From positions 992,001-1,056,000 of the forward strand of contig NZ_CP024201.1 in assembly GCF_002749615.1 (NCBI RefSeq): a DNA stretch of 64,000 nucleotides. The letters are read 5' to 3'. The first letter of the stretch is position 1. Each line of letters begins with the position of its first letter. Both the position numbers and the translations under genes were made by a program. Under the pieces are notes generated by a model. That model was not told the DNA's origin and did no database searches. It was given only the letters and a program-made list of their open reading frames with translations. This document shows positions 46,320 through 54,059 of this stretch, piece by piece. The stretch comes from Caulobacter mirabilis. GTDB lineage: Bacteria; Pseudomonadota; Alphaproteobacteria; Caulobacterales; Caulobacteraceae.

Positions 46320-48698
46320 TCACCAGGCGACCGTCGTCGCGCCGATCGTCACGGCGGAATCCGACTGATCGAACGGCATCGTGTTCGCCGGGCGGGCCGG
46401 CAGCGGTTCGGCCCCGGCCGGCCAGCCGTCGGTGATCGCCGCATGGCGGATCTCCAGCTTGCCTGGTCCGGCGGGACGGAAGGCCAGGGTCAGGCCGTCC
46501 GGCGCCGACACCCAGCGTACGCGCGTCCAGCGGCCCGGCTTCGCGAGCATCGCCGCGTCATGATCCTGGATGCGGGTCTGGGTCGCCTTCACGTCCGACT
46601 TCACATCCAGGATCAGGACCCGCGCGCCGACGGGCGGGCGGACCGTGACGCGCACCGAACCGTCGGCCTGACGGCCGCCCTCCACCGTCGCCGAAGGCAG
46701 CGGGACGGCCCGGGTCGGGGCCGCGGCGACGGGGCGACGGACCAGCGGCGGGAAGGCTTTCTCGGTCAGGCCGGCGCCCAGGGCCTTGAGGGTCCAGGCG
46801 GCCGGCGGGTCGTCCTGGGTCACGCGCCAGGCCTGGCCGGTCGTGCTGTCGGAGACATGGAGGACGGTCGCGGTCTGGGGGTGGCGTTCGGTCCAGTGCC
46901 CGCCGAACCTCAACAGCACGACCAGCACCGCGGCGACGGCGAACATCAGCAGGGGCACGGACAGGCCGCGGCGGCTCGGATCGGCCGCGAGCGGCCAGGC
47001 CGCCAGGGCGGCCAGCCAGGGGAACAGGATCAGGATGTCCGGCAGGTCAAGGCCCTGGGCCACGCCGTCGAAATAGACGGCCAGCCAGCCGCCGGCCGCG
47101 GCGGCGACCACGATCAGCGCCACGGTCGAGCCCGCGCCCTTGCGGGAGCCCAGGCGGGTGACGGCGGCGGCGAGAGCGCCTGCGGCCAGGGGCCAGGCGA
47201 CCAGCACCGTCACCGTCGGCAGCGCGATCTGCAGGCCGATGGCGACGACCGCGGCGATGGCCAGCGCGCCCAGCCAGGCGCCGGGCAGGGCGGCGGGGCG
47301 GCCGAAGCTCGTGAACGCCAGCACGCCCGCCGCGACGCCCAGGCCGAGGCCGATCGGGTCCCAGCCGGCGACCGAGCACAGGGCGCCGGCCAGCACGAAG
47401 GCGACGGCCAGCCGGACGCGGGCGCCGCCGCGGGCCAGCAGGACCGGGATCAGCAGCAGGACGCCGACGGCGACCAGCGCCAGGACGGTCTCCCAGAGCG
47501 TCCATTGGGCCAGCAGCGGCCGGAAGGCGACGTAGCCCTCGTCGACCCCGACCAGCCGACGGACGAGCCGCAGCAAGACGGCTCCGCCGGTCAGCAGGGT
47601 CAGGCTGGCGCCGACGCCGCGCAGCGTGTCGGGCAGAGCCAGTTCGCCGGCCTTGCGGGCGCGGACGGCGGTCCAGGCGATCAAGCCCAGCGCCGCCGCC
47701 AGCAGAATCCAACCGCCCCAGGCCGGATAGGCCAGGATCACATCGCCGAACGCCTGGCTGTAGACCTTGTCGGGCGCCTTGCCGGGCAGGCGGTCGGCGT
47801 AGGCCAGGGTGCGCGTCGCGGCCAGGGCCTGGTCGCCGATATGCTGCACCGAGCCGCGGTCGAGGTTGGCCACTGTGGCCGTGGGCGAGTGGTAGTCGAA
47901 CTGGCGGCCGATGAAGGCGAAGTTCAGGCCGCCGATCCCCGCTTCCTTGGAGATGGTGAAGTCGGTGTCGTTGGGCATGTTCTCGTACAGGAACACGGCC
48001 AGGGAGTTGCTGACGGGACGGGTGGCGCTGCTCGCGAAAGCGGAGATGATCTCGCCATTGTCCGGGCCCGTCTGGAACATGGCCGCCCGTCCGCCGTTGC
48101 CGCGGGCCTCGAGGTTGATGACCATCCCGACCCGCTTGCGCAGCGGATGCTCGGCGAAGAAGGCCTTGGCGCCGAGCAGGCCGGCTTCCTCGCCGTCAGT
48201 GATCAGCACGATGATGTCCCGCGCCGGCGGCCCTTGGGTGCGCAGGGCGCGGATGGTCTCGAGGATGGCCGCCACGCCGGTGGCGTCGTCTGCGGCGCCG
48301 GGCGAGCCGGGCACGCTGTCGTAGTGGGCCATCAGGGCGATCGCCGGCGCGCTTCGGTCGCGGCCGGGCAGCACCCCGACGATGTTCTCGACGTCGCCGC
48401 CGAAGGCGTAGTCGTCGCCGCCCCAGGGTTCGGAAAGGACGGAAGAGGCGGCGTGAACGGTCGGGGTCAGCCCCAGGGCCGTCATCCGGCCGATCAGGTA
48501 GTCGCGGACGCGCCGGTTCTCGGCCGAGCCGGTCGGATGCGGCGCTCTGGCGATCTGGGCGACGTCGACCAGCGCGCGGTCAGCGGAGAACACATCGGCC
48601 GGAGCTGAAATCGACAGGGCGGGCGGGGTCCGGGACTCCTGCCAGGCCAGCAAGAGGGCGCCCGCCAGCGCAACGACCAACGCGACCACACGCCCCAT
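46320..48698 (-). CDS. M28 family membrane peptidase
   Basis: A 792-residue protein. An N-terminal membrane helix (about residues 3-18) leads to an M28 aminopeptidase domain (about 40-330) facing the periplasm, with zinc-site residues in LMAHYDSVPGSPGAADDATG, ITDGEEAGLLGAKAFF, and a late DYHSPTA. About eight further membrane helices follow (about 330-610) and a C-terminal beta-rich domain (about 620-790). The layout resembles the eukaryotic vacuolar membrane protease Pff1 and its bacterial relatives. It is divergent from the cyanovirin-repeat gene, with a 154-nt gap. Confidence 0.9.
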   Translation of the reverse strand: MGRVVALVVALAGALLLAWQESRTPPALSISAPADVFSADRALVDVAQIARAPHPTGSAENRRVRDYLIGRMTALGLTPTVHAASSVLSEPWGGDDYAFGGDVENIVGVLPGRDRSAPAIALMAHYDSVPGSPGAADDATGVAAILETIRALRTQGPPARDIIVLITDGEEAGLLGAKAFFAEHPLRKRVGMVINLEARGNGGRAAMFQTGPDNGEIISAFASSATRPVSNSLAVFLYENMPNDTDFTISKEAGIGGLNFAFIGRQFDYHSPTATVANLDRGSVQHIGDQALAATRTLAYADRLPGKAPDKVYSQAFGDVILAYPAWGGWILLAAALGLIAWTAVRARKAGELALPDTLRGVGASLTLLTGGAVLLRLVRRLVGVDEGYVAFRPLLAQWTLWETVLALVAVGVLLLIPVLLARGGARVRLAVAFVLAGALCSVAGWDPIGLGLGVAAGVLAFTSFGRPAALPGAWLGALAIAAVVAIGLQIALPTVTVLVAWPLAAGALAAAVTRLGSRKGAGSTVALIVVAAAAGGWLAVYFDGVAQGLDLPDILILFPWLAALAAWPLAADPSRRGLSVPLLMFAVAAVLVVLLRFGGHWTERHPQTATVLHVSDSTTGQAWRVTQDDPPAAWTLKALGAGLTEKAFPPLVRRPVAAAPTRAVPLPSATVEGGRQADGSVRVTVRPPVGARVLILDVKSDVKATQTRIQDHDAAMLAKPGRWTRVRWVSAPDGLTLAFRPAGPGKLEIRHAAITDGWPAGAEPLPARPANTMPFDQSDSAVTIGATTVAW

Positions 48699-48852
48699 GC
48701 CTTGTCCCTCCCCGGATCAGGCGCCCAGGGAGCCACGTCCGGCGTAACAGCGCAACGGAACCTTGGGCCGGCCACACAGTTCTGTGTGTCGGGCTCGTCA
48801 CGAGCCGATGCTAGCGTCATCCGCACGCGGGGGATGCAAAGGGGAAATAGAG

Positions 48853-50100
48853 ATGAGGATCAGTCTCCTAACCGCCCTGGTCGCCGCGGGCGCCAGCCTG
48901 CTGTTCGCAGGCGCCGCCTCCGCGCAGGGTACGTCTATACCTTCCGGCAGCTATCGGAGTTCTTGCGCCGACATTCGCGCCCAGTTCGTCAGCGGAACCC
49001 GGCTCCTGACCGCACGCTGCCAGACCGCCAGCGGCGGTTGGCGCAACACGAGCCTGCGGTACGACAGTTGCCGCGGCGACATCGCCAACAACAACGGCAA
49101 TCTCACCTGCAGCCAGGGCGGGGGAGGCGGCGGCTGGGATCGCCCGCCGTCCGGCAGCTACCAACAGTCCTGCCGCAACACGACCATGCGCGGCTCAACC
49201 CTGAGCGCCCAGTGCCAGGACGCTCGCGGCGGCTGGCAGTATTCGTCGATCAACGTCGACAGCTGCCGTGGCCGCGACATCTCCAATGAGAACGGCCGTC
49301 TGAGCTGCTCCAGCGGCGGCGGTGGCGGGCGTCCGCCGTCGGGCAGCTATCAGCAGTCCTGCCGCGACGCCTACATGAACGGCTCGACCCTGAGCGCTCG
49401 TTGCCAGGACGGCCGGGGCCGCTGGCAGACCTCGTCGATCAACGTCAACGAGTGCCGTGGCCGCGACATCGCCAACGACAACGGCCGCCTGAGCTGTTCG
49501 CGCGGCGGCGGCGGCGGTCGTCCGCCTTCGGGCAGCTATGAGCAGTCGTGCCGCGACGCCTACATGGACGGCTCGACCCTGAGCGCCCGTTGCCAGGATG
49601 GCCGCGGCCGTTGGCAGAGCTCGTCGATCAACGTCAACGATTGCCGTGGTCGCGACATCGCCAACGACAACGGCCGCCTGACCTGCTCGCGCGGCGGCGG
49701 TGAAGATCAGATTCCGAACGGCAGCTACATCCAGACCTGCCGCGACGCCTATGTGCGGAACGGCATCCTGTCGGCGGCCTGTCGCGACCCCAGCGGACGC
49801 TATCAGAACAGCTCGGTCAGCGTCGCCAGCTGCCGCAACCGCGACATCGCCAACGTCAACGGCCGTCTGTCCTGCACGGGCGGCGGAGACGGCGGAGGCG
49901 GCGGGCAGGTTCCGAACGGCAGCTATCATCAGACCTGCAGCAACGCCTACATGGAAGGGCCGGTCCTGCGGGCGCAGTGCAAGCTGACCTTCGGCAGCCG
50001 AACCAAGAGCACCGCGATCGATACGCGCATCTGCCAGGGGCGCGACATCTACAATCTGAACGGCGAACTGATGTGTGACGGCAGGGCGGGAGGCCGATAA
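48853..50100 (+). CDS. Secreted tandem cyanovirin-repeat (CVNH-type) protein
   Basis: A 415-residue secreted protein. After a signal peptide (LLTALVAAGASLLFAGAASAQ, cut near residue 25) come six modules of 63-69 residues: about 29-97, 98-160, 161-223, 224-286, 287-352 and 353-415. Each carries a GSYQQSC-type start, a TLSARC strand, an SSINV segment, and a DIANDNGRL ending with four Cys. This matches one half-repeat of the cyanovirin-N fold, joined by Gly-rich linkers, so six halves could make three lectin domains. I expect sugar binding at the cell surface; the ligand is unknown. The start is the ATG ending the GGGGAAATAGAGATG leader. Confidence 0.88.
   Translation: MRISLLTALVAAGASLLFAGAASAQGTSIPSGSYRSSCADIRAQFVSGTRLLTARCQTASGGWRNTSLRYDSCRGDIANNNGNLTCSQGGGGGGWDRPPSGSYQQSCRNTTMRGSTLSAQCQDARGGWQYSSINVDSCRGRDISNENGRLSCSSGGGGGRPPSGSYQQSCRDAYMNGSTLSARCQDGRGRWQTSSINVNECRGRDIANDNGRLSCSRGGGGGRPPSGSYEQSCRDAYMDGSTLSARCQDGRGRWQSSSINVNDCRGRDIANDNGRLTCSRGGGEDQIPNGSYIQTCRDAYVRNGILSAACRDPSGRYQNSSVSVASCRNRDIANVNGRLSCTGGGDGGGGGQVPNGSYHQTCSNAYMEGPVLRAQCKLTFGSRTKSTAIDTRICQGRDIYNLNGELMCDGRAGGR
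49144..49710 (+). repeat. Tandem 189-bp repeats inside the cyanovirin-type gene
   Basis: Modules 2, 3 and 4 each span exactly 189 nt with no change in length. Modules 3 and 4 differ at few residues (for example N/D, Q/E and S/T swaps), which points to recent duplication within the gene. The outer modules (1, 5 and 6) are more diverged. Such repeats can expand or contract between strains. Confidence 0.8.
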
Positions 50101-50126
50101 GGCCGCCGGCCTCGCGCCGAAAACGG

Positions 50127-50159
50127 AAAACGCCCGCCGGTTTCCCGGCGGGCGTTTTT
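50127..50159. terminator. Bidirectional terminator between the cyanovirin-type and ctrA genes
   Basis: A 10-bp stem (CGCCCGCCGG with CCGGCGGGCG) around a TTTC loop, flanked by AAAA before and TTTTT after. It therefore works in both directions, ending the secreted-protein transcript (+) and the ctrA transcript (-), whose stops lie 27 and 43 nt away. Confidence 0.9.
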
Positions 50160-50202
50160 CTTGGCCGGGCGCCGGAGGAGGGCTCCGGCTCGGCTTTGGA
50201 CG

Positions 50203-50904
50203 TCAGGCGGCGACCACGCCGCTGGCGTCCTGCGGATCCCGCAGCACATAGCCGCGGCCCCAGACGGTCTCGATGTAGTGGTTGCCGCCCGAGGCGGTGG
50301 CCAGCTTCTTGCGCAGCTTGCAGATGAAGACGTCGATGATCTTCAGCTCGGGCTCGTCCATGCCGCCGTACAGGTGGTTCAGGAACATTTCCTTGGTCAG
50401 GGTCGTGCCCTTCCGGAGCGAGAGGAGTTCCAGCATCTGGTACTCCTTGCCGGTCAGGTGGACCCGCATGCCGTTCACTTCCACCGTCTTGGCGTCCAGG
50501 TTCACGCCGATCTCGCCGGTCTGGATGATCGCCTGGGCGTGGCCCTTGGAGCGACGCACCACGGCGTGGATGCGGGCGACCATCTCGTCCTTGTGGAACG
50601 GCTTGGTCATGTAGTCGTCGGCGCCGCCGCCCAGGGTCTTCACCTTGGTGTCGATCTCGGCCGAGCCGGACAGGATCATGATCGGGGTGTTGACCTTGCC
50701 GTTGCGCAGGGTGCGCAGCACGTCCATGCCGCTCATGTCCGGCAGGTTCAGGTCGAGCAGGATCAGGTCGTAGTCGTAGATCTTTCCGAGGTCGACGCCC
50801 TCTTCACCGAGGTCGGTGGTGTAGACGTTGAACCCTTCGGACTTCAGCATCAGCTCAATGGTCTGAGCGGTGGCGCTGTCATCCTCGATCAGCAGTACGC
50901 GCAT
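50203..50904 (-). CDS. ctrA: Cell-cycle response regulator CtrA
   Basis: A 233-residue OmpR-type response regulator, the master regulator of the Caulobacter cell cycle that controls replication initiation, division, flagellar and pilus genes. The receiver has the acidic pocket IEDD and phospho-acceptor D51 ([10 protein letters not shown]). The winged-helix DNA-binding domain contains [32 protein letters not shown]. The C-terminus ends VVAA, the Ala-Ala end used for ClpXP degradation in the family. A GGGGAGGG ribosome site precedes the ATG; the 25 codons upstream are not family-like. See the separate entries for its upstream sites. Confidence 0.97.
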   Translation of the reverse strand: MRVLLIEDDSATAQTIELMLKSEGFNVYTTDLGEEGVDLGKIYDYDLILLDLNLPDMSGMDVLRTLRNGKVNTPIMILSGSAEIDTKVKTLGGGADDYMTKPFHKDEMVARIHAVVRRSKGHAQAIIQTGEIGVNLDAKTVEVNGMRVHLTGKEYQMLELLSLRKGTTLTKEMFLNHLYGGMDEPELKIIDVFICKLRKKLATASGGNHYIETVWGRGYVLRDPQDASGVVAA

Positions 50905-50951
50905 CGATCCCTCCCCGCGGCCCTCCCGCGGTAACGATTTTGGACGAGGCG

Positions 50952-51189
50952 GAATCCGCCTCCGGAGCTCATCGGCCACACAGTGCCGATGGGCTGCTTT
51001 AAGACTGGTTAATGGTGAACGGCCCGTTGGAAAGAATCGTTAAGCCGATTTGCGAATCGGGGGCAAGCCGCGTCTGCGTCGCGCCGACTCGGGTGCGGCC
51101 TGACTCTTTCGTGATCCGAGAATCCCCAGTGAATCCCGTGGGATTCAGGCGCCTTTGAAAACATTGACGGAATGAGTCGCGGGAGACTC
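50952..51189. promoter_or_regulatory. Cluster of ten GANTC sites upstream of ctrA
   Basis: GANTC pentamers start at 50952, 51034, 51054, 51086, 51102, 51120, 51131, 51142, 51174 and 51185, nine of them within 156 bp. GANTC is the CcrM methylation site and one such site controls the early ctrA promoter in C. crescentus. This cluster sits in the 420-nt gap between ctrA and the membrane-protein gene, which otherwise contains no gene I can support. Confidence 0.8.
50999..51012. promoter_or_regulatory. CtrA-type TTAA-N6-TTAA box upstream of ctrA
   Basis: Two TTAA half-sites six bases apart, 95-108 nt before the ctrA start. The canonical CtrA box is TTAA-N7-TTAA; an N6 spacing at ctrA's own later promoter is known in the family. 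It probably mediates autoregulation. A lone TTAA lies close by at 51040. Confidence 0.6.
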
Positions 51190-51324
51190 CGGCGTCCTGC
51201 GAAATTCCGTCCGGGGGCGCGACGAAATTTCGCGTGGATAACCTTTCTTGAAGGATCGTTACCCGTTTCGGGTTGCATTCCGGCGTTCGCCGAGCGCCGC
51301 CCGTCTTAACGAGTAGGGCCGGTT

Positions 51325-52230
51325 TCAGGCGGCCTTCAGCGAGGGGGCAGGGGTGATCCGCGCCCACAGTTGGTAGACGTCGTACAGCGCGCCCGCCAGG
51401 AACAGCGCCCCGATGGCCGGGAAGATCGGCAGCGCGATCGCGTTGGCCGCGGGCAGGACGAAGACGGTCGGCGCGCCCGGCGCGCCGTGCGCCAGGAAGG
51501 CCGCGCCGAGCGTCGCGTTGAGCGCCAGCCCCGCCCAGTGGGCCCAGCCGTGGTATCCGCGCCGCAACCCGGTCACGGCGTAGTAGGCGGCCGAGGCGAC
51601 CAGAAGCGCCAGCGTCGCCCAGCGCAACGGGCTGTCGGCGAAGGCCTCCGTCAGGGCCGCGACCCGGCCGGGGAAGGCCCCGAAGAAGGCGGTTTCGACG
51701 AACCGCTCCGGCGCGGCGTACATGAAGACCGGGAAGATCAGCGTCATCGCGGCCGCGAACAGGCCGGCCGTCGGCGACATGTATTCGACCCCGCGGTTGG
51801 GCTTCCAGCCCAGCTTCCCCGGGTTGCGGCGCCGCCACCACCCGGCCAGGCCGAAGAACAGGGTCAGGATGCCGATCCATTGCAGGAACAGGCCGCCGTG
51901 GTCGAGCTCGCCCTTCGTGTCGAGGATCGACAACACGCCCAGGCCGACCGCGCCGGCCAGGGTCCAGATCGCGAAGTGGTGGGTGTCGGCCGGATCGATA
52001 ATCGCCGGCCGCTCGTGATAGCGCCGCGCTGCTTCGGCCGGACGGCCGAAGCCGGTCAGCAGCTCCAGCGCCATGGCCTTGTCCGCCGGGCGGCCTGCCG
52101 CCTCGGCCCTGGCCGCCAGCTCGTCGCCGAGCAGCTCGCGCAGCTCGAACGCCACGTCATTGCGCATCTTGCGCGGCAGGCAGGCCGCCGTATCGCGCAC
52201 ATAGGACTCGATCACCTCGTTGGCGTTCAT
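51325..52230 (-). CDS. Membrane protein with an N-terminal PadR-partner (HAAS-like) domain
   Basis: A 301-residue protein. The first 75 residues (SYVRDTAACLPRKMRNDVAFELRELL, then LLTGFGRPAEAARRY) match the helical HAAS/DUF1700 domain of proteins encoded beside PadR regulators. About six membrane helices follow. The start overlaps the padR stop by 4 nt. In such pairs the membrane protein is thought to be controlled by, and may feed back on, the PadR protein; here that is inference. Confidence 0.82.
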   Translation of the reverse strand: MNANEVIESYVRDTAACLPRKMRNDVAFELRELLGDELAARAEAAGRPADKAMALELLTGFGRPAEAARRYHERPAIIDPADTHHFAIWTLAGAVGLGVLSILDTKGELDHGGLFLQWIGILTLFFGLAGWWRRRNPGKLGWKPNRGVEYMSPTAGLFAAAMTLIFPVFMYAAPERFVETAFFGAFPGRVAALTEAFADSPLRWATLALLVASAAYYAVTGLRRGYHGWAHWAGLALNATLGAAFLAHGAPGAPTVFVLPAANAIALPIFPAIGALFLAGALYDVYQLWARITPAPSLKAA

Positions 52231-52565
52231 CGCGCCGTCCCTTCGCTCAGAAATCCGTCCATCACCCGCACCTGATCGCGCCAGGCGGCGGTCAGCGCGG
52301 CGAGCGTCCGCTCGCCTTCCGGGCTGAGCTGATAGTAGCGGCGCGGCGGTGCATGCTCGGTGTTCCAGTGACTGACCAGCAGCCCCTGGCTCTCCAGCCG
52401 GCGGAGCAGGGGATAGAGCGTTCCTTCCTCGACCGGCATGCCGCCCTCGGCCAGCGCCTGCTTCAGCGAGTAGCCGTACTGCGGCGCGCGCAGCCGCGAG
52501 AGCGTCGCCAGGACCAGCACGCCCCGCCGCAGCTCCGTCAGCCCGATGTCGTTCCGTTCTACCAT
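52227..52565 (-). CDS. PadR-family transcriptional regulator
   Basis: A 112-residue PadR protein with the winged helix LRAPQYGYSLKQALAEGG then EGTLYPLLRRLESQGLLVSHW and the wing RRYYQLSPEGERTLAAL. It starts at MVERNDIG, since the TTG upstream lies inside the operator region. It leads a two-gene operon with the membrane protein (ATGA overlap). A near-perfect dyad lies 36 nt upstream, and the short divergent gap to the secreted-protein gene allows it to control both. Confidence 0.93.
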   Translation of the reverse strand: MVERNDIGLTELRRGVLVLATLSRLRAPQYGYSLKQALAEGGMPVEEGTLYPLLRRLESQGLLVSHWNTEHAPPRRYYQLSPEGERTLAALTAAWRDQVRVMDGFLSEGTAR

Positions 52566-52600
52566 GTCGCGCCCATCACTGTGCAATGCATAGTGTATGC

Positions 52601-52631
52601 GACTATGTACTGTGTCAAGCACAGTATAGTC
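52601..52631. promoter_or_regulatory. PadR operator candidate
   Basis: Inverted arms GACTAT-GT-ACTGTG and CACAGT-ATAGTC around a TCAAG spacer; one arm has a 2-nt insertion. The patch is AT-rich against the GC-rich surroundings and lies between padR and the divergent exported-protein gene, fitting autoregulation. Confidence 0.65.
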
Positions 52632-52681
52632 GACCCAGCGATGGGGCTAGGCTTCGGGCCGGAAAGCGGCGGGGGCTCGCG

Positions 52682-53086
52682 ATGAACCTGGGAACTCTGT
52701 CGGCGGCGTTGGGCCTGGCGGCGGCTCTCGCCGTGGCGTCGACGGCTTCGGCTCAGGCGGAGCTGACGCCGGTCGAGGTCCGGCGCAGCGGCGAGGGCGG
52801 GCAGATGCTGATCGTGGAGCGGGCGATTGAAGCCGGCTTCGTCCGATCGCCGGACTTCCGGCTCGCCCGGCCGCCCCAGAAGCCGGTGATGACCGTCTGG
52901 CTCGCCGCGCCGGTCCGGTCGGCGCCAGGTCAGCGGATCGAAACGCGGGTTGCGTTCGGTCACGGGGACCATGTCTTCGGCCAGGAGACCATCTCCTGTC
53001 CCGCCAATCGGGTGAGGGTCTGCGGCGACCTGACCGCGACGCTGGCGTTGGATCACCGCCAGGCGGCTGAGCGCCGCCCGCGCTAG
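52682..53086 (+). CDS. Small exported protein of unknown function
   Basis: A 134-residue protein with a signal peptide (LGLAAALAVASTASAQ). The mature part is beta-rich: GGQMLIVERAIEAGFVRSPDF, then MTVWLAAPVRSAPGQRIETRV, with two Cys (SCPANRVRVCG) that could form a disulfide. I see no family. It is divergent from padR and its operator, so it may be PadR-regulated. Its stop overlaps the convergent monooxygenase stop by 4 nt. Confidence 0.72.
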   Translation: MNLGTLSAALGLAAALAVASTASAQAELTPVEVRRSGEGGQMLIVERAIEAGFVRSPDFRLARPPQKPVMTVWLAAPVRSAPGQRIETRVAFGHGDHVFGQETISCPANRVRVCGDLTATLALDHRQAAERRPR

Positions 53087-53451
53087 GCGACGCAGATGCC
53101 GGGCGCCGCCACCCGCTGGAACAGGTGGGGCGAGGCGACGGCGGAGGCCGGATACTCGGCGATCCGGGCCTGGAACGCCGGCTGGCCGAAGGCCGTCCGG
53201 AAGGCCTCGGTGCTCTCCCAGACCGCGTAGTTGAGATAGGTCGGACTGTCCCCCAGCGCACGATGGAGTTGGGTGGAGATGAAGCCGGGCTGGGCTTTCA
53301 TGAAGGCGGCGTCGCCGCGCCAGGCCTCCAGGAAGGCGGCCTCGTCGGCCTTGTCGAGCGTGAGGAGGTTGACCAGCACGACCGGCGAGGCTTCGAGGGC
53401 CAGCTGGCGCTGAATGGGAAACGACGGGTCGAGGGGGCGAAGCTCGGGCAT
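53083..53451 (-). CDS. Antibiotic biosynthesis monooxygenase (ABM) family protein
   Basis: A 122-residue dimeric ferredoxin-like-fold protein of the ABM family. It has VVLVNLLTLDKADEAAFLEAW, PGFISTQLHRAL and YLNYAVWESTEAFRTAF. ABM proteins oxidise quinone-type or aromatic compounds without cofactor. It starts at MPELRPLD; the codons before it read into the operator zone. The divergent MarR gene lies 69 nt away and probably represses it. Confidence 0.9.
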   Translation of the reverse strand: MPELRPLDPSFPIQRQLALEASPVVLVNLLTLDKADEAAFLEAWRGDAAFMKAQPGFISTQLHRALGDSPTYLNYAVWESTEAFRTAFGQPAFQARIAEYPASAVASPHLFQRVAAPGICVA

Positions 53452-53489
53452 GACGCGACTCCAGATTGGTGTTAGGCATCGCTTATGAC

Positions 53490-53534
53490 ATCGTGATGCC
53501 AATTGGCGCACAATGTCATCATGATGTCAATTGC
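53490..53534. promoter_or_regulatory. MarR operator candidate in the monooxygenase-marR gap
   Basis: A direct repeat of about 17 bp with 28-bp period (ATCGTGATGCCAATTGG and ATCATGATGTCAATTGC), each containing a CAATTG palindrome. The second copy also carries a CATCATGATG palindrome and runs into the marR start, so binding would block both transcripts. Confidence 0.6.
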
Positions 53535-54009
53535 AATGTCTGGTGACGTTTTGCCCTCCGAGCGGACTCCTGTTTCCGAAGCCCTGACTCCGTTGATCCT
53601 CGATCTGCTCAGGCTGAACAGCCTCTTGCTCGGCGCGGGGGATCGGCTGGTCGGGCATCTGGGGCTGACCAGCGCCCGCTGGCAGGTGATGGGCGCCGTC
53701 GCCGCCGCGGAGCGTCCGCAGCCCGTAGCCTGGCTCGCGCGGGATCTCGGCGCGCATCGGCAGAACGTGCAGCGTCTGGTCAACGATCTGGAGCGGGAGG
53801 GTCTGGTCGCGTTCGAGGCCAATCCCCATCACCGTCGGGCCCAGCTGGTCGTGCTGACCGACAAGGGCCGGCGCGCCTACGACGACGCCATGCGGCTGCA
53901 GGCGCCCTGGATGAATGGCCTGTCCGAAGGCCTGGCGCTGGAAGACGTGGCCGCCGTCCGCCGCGTTACGACGCTGCTGCGCGAGCGACTAGAGGGGGCG
54001 GAAGGGTAG
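53521..54009 (+). CDS. MarR-family transcriptional regulator
   Basis: A MarR-type protein of 162 residues. The winged helix is LTSARWQVMGAVAAAERPQPVAWLARDLG with the recognition helix AHRQNVQRLVNDLEREGLV, followed by a wing with DKGRRAYDD. ATG codons at 53521, 53524 and 53536 are possible starts; none has a ribosome site, so leaderless translation is possible. It is divergent from the ABM monooxygenase and likely represses that gene and itself. Confidence 0.88.
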   Translation: MMSIAMSGDVLPSERTPVSEALTPLILDLLRLNSLLLGAGDRLVGHLGLTSARWQVMGAVAAAERPQPVAWLARDLGAHRQNVQRLVNDLEREGLVAFEANPHHRRAQLVVLTDKGRRAYDDAMRLQAPWMNGLSEGLALEDVAAVRRVTTLLRERLEGAEG

Positions 54010-54059
54010 GGGGCGTTGACCGCTGTCGGGTCGGCGCGCGTGATGCTATGCCCCCGGCC

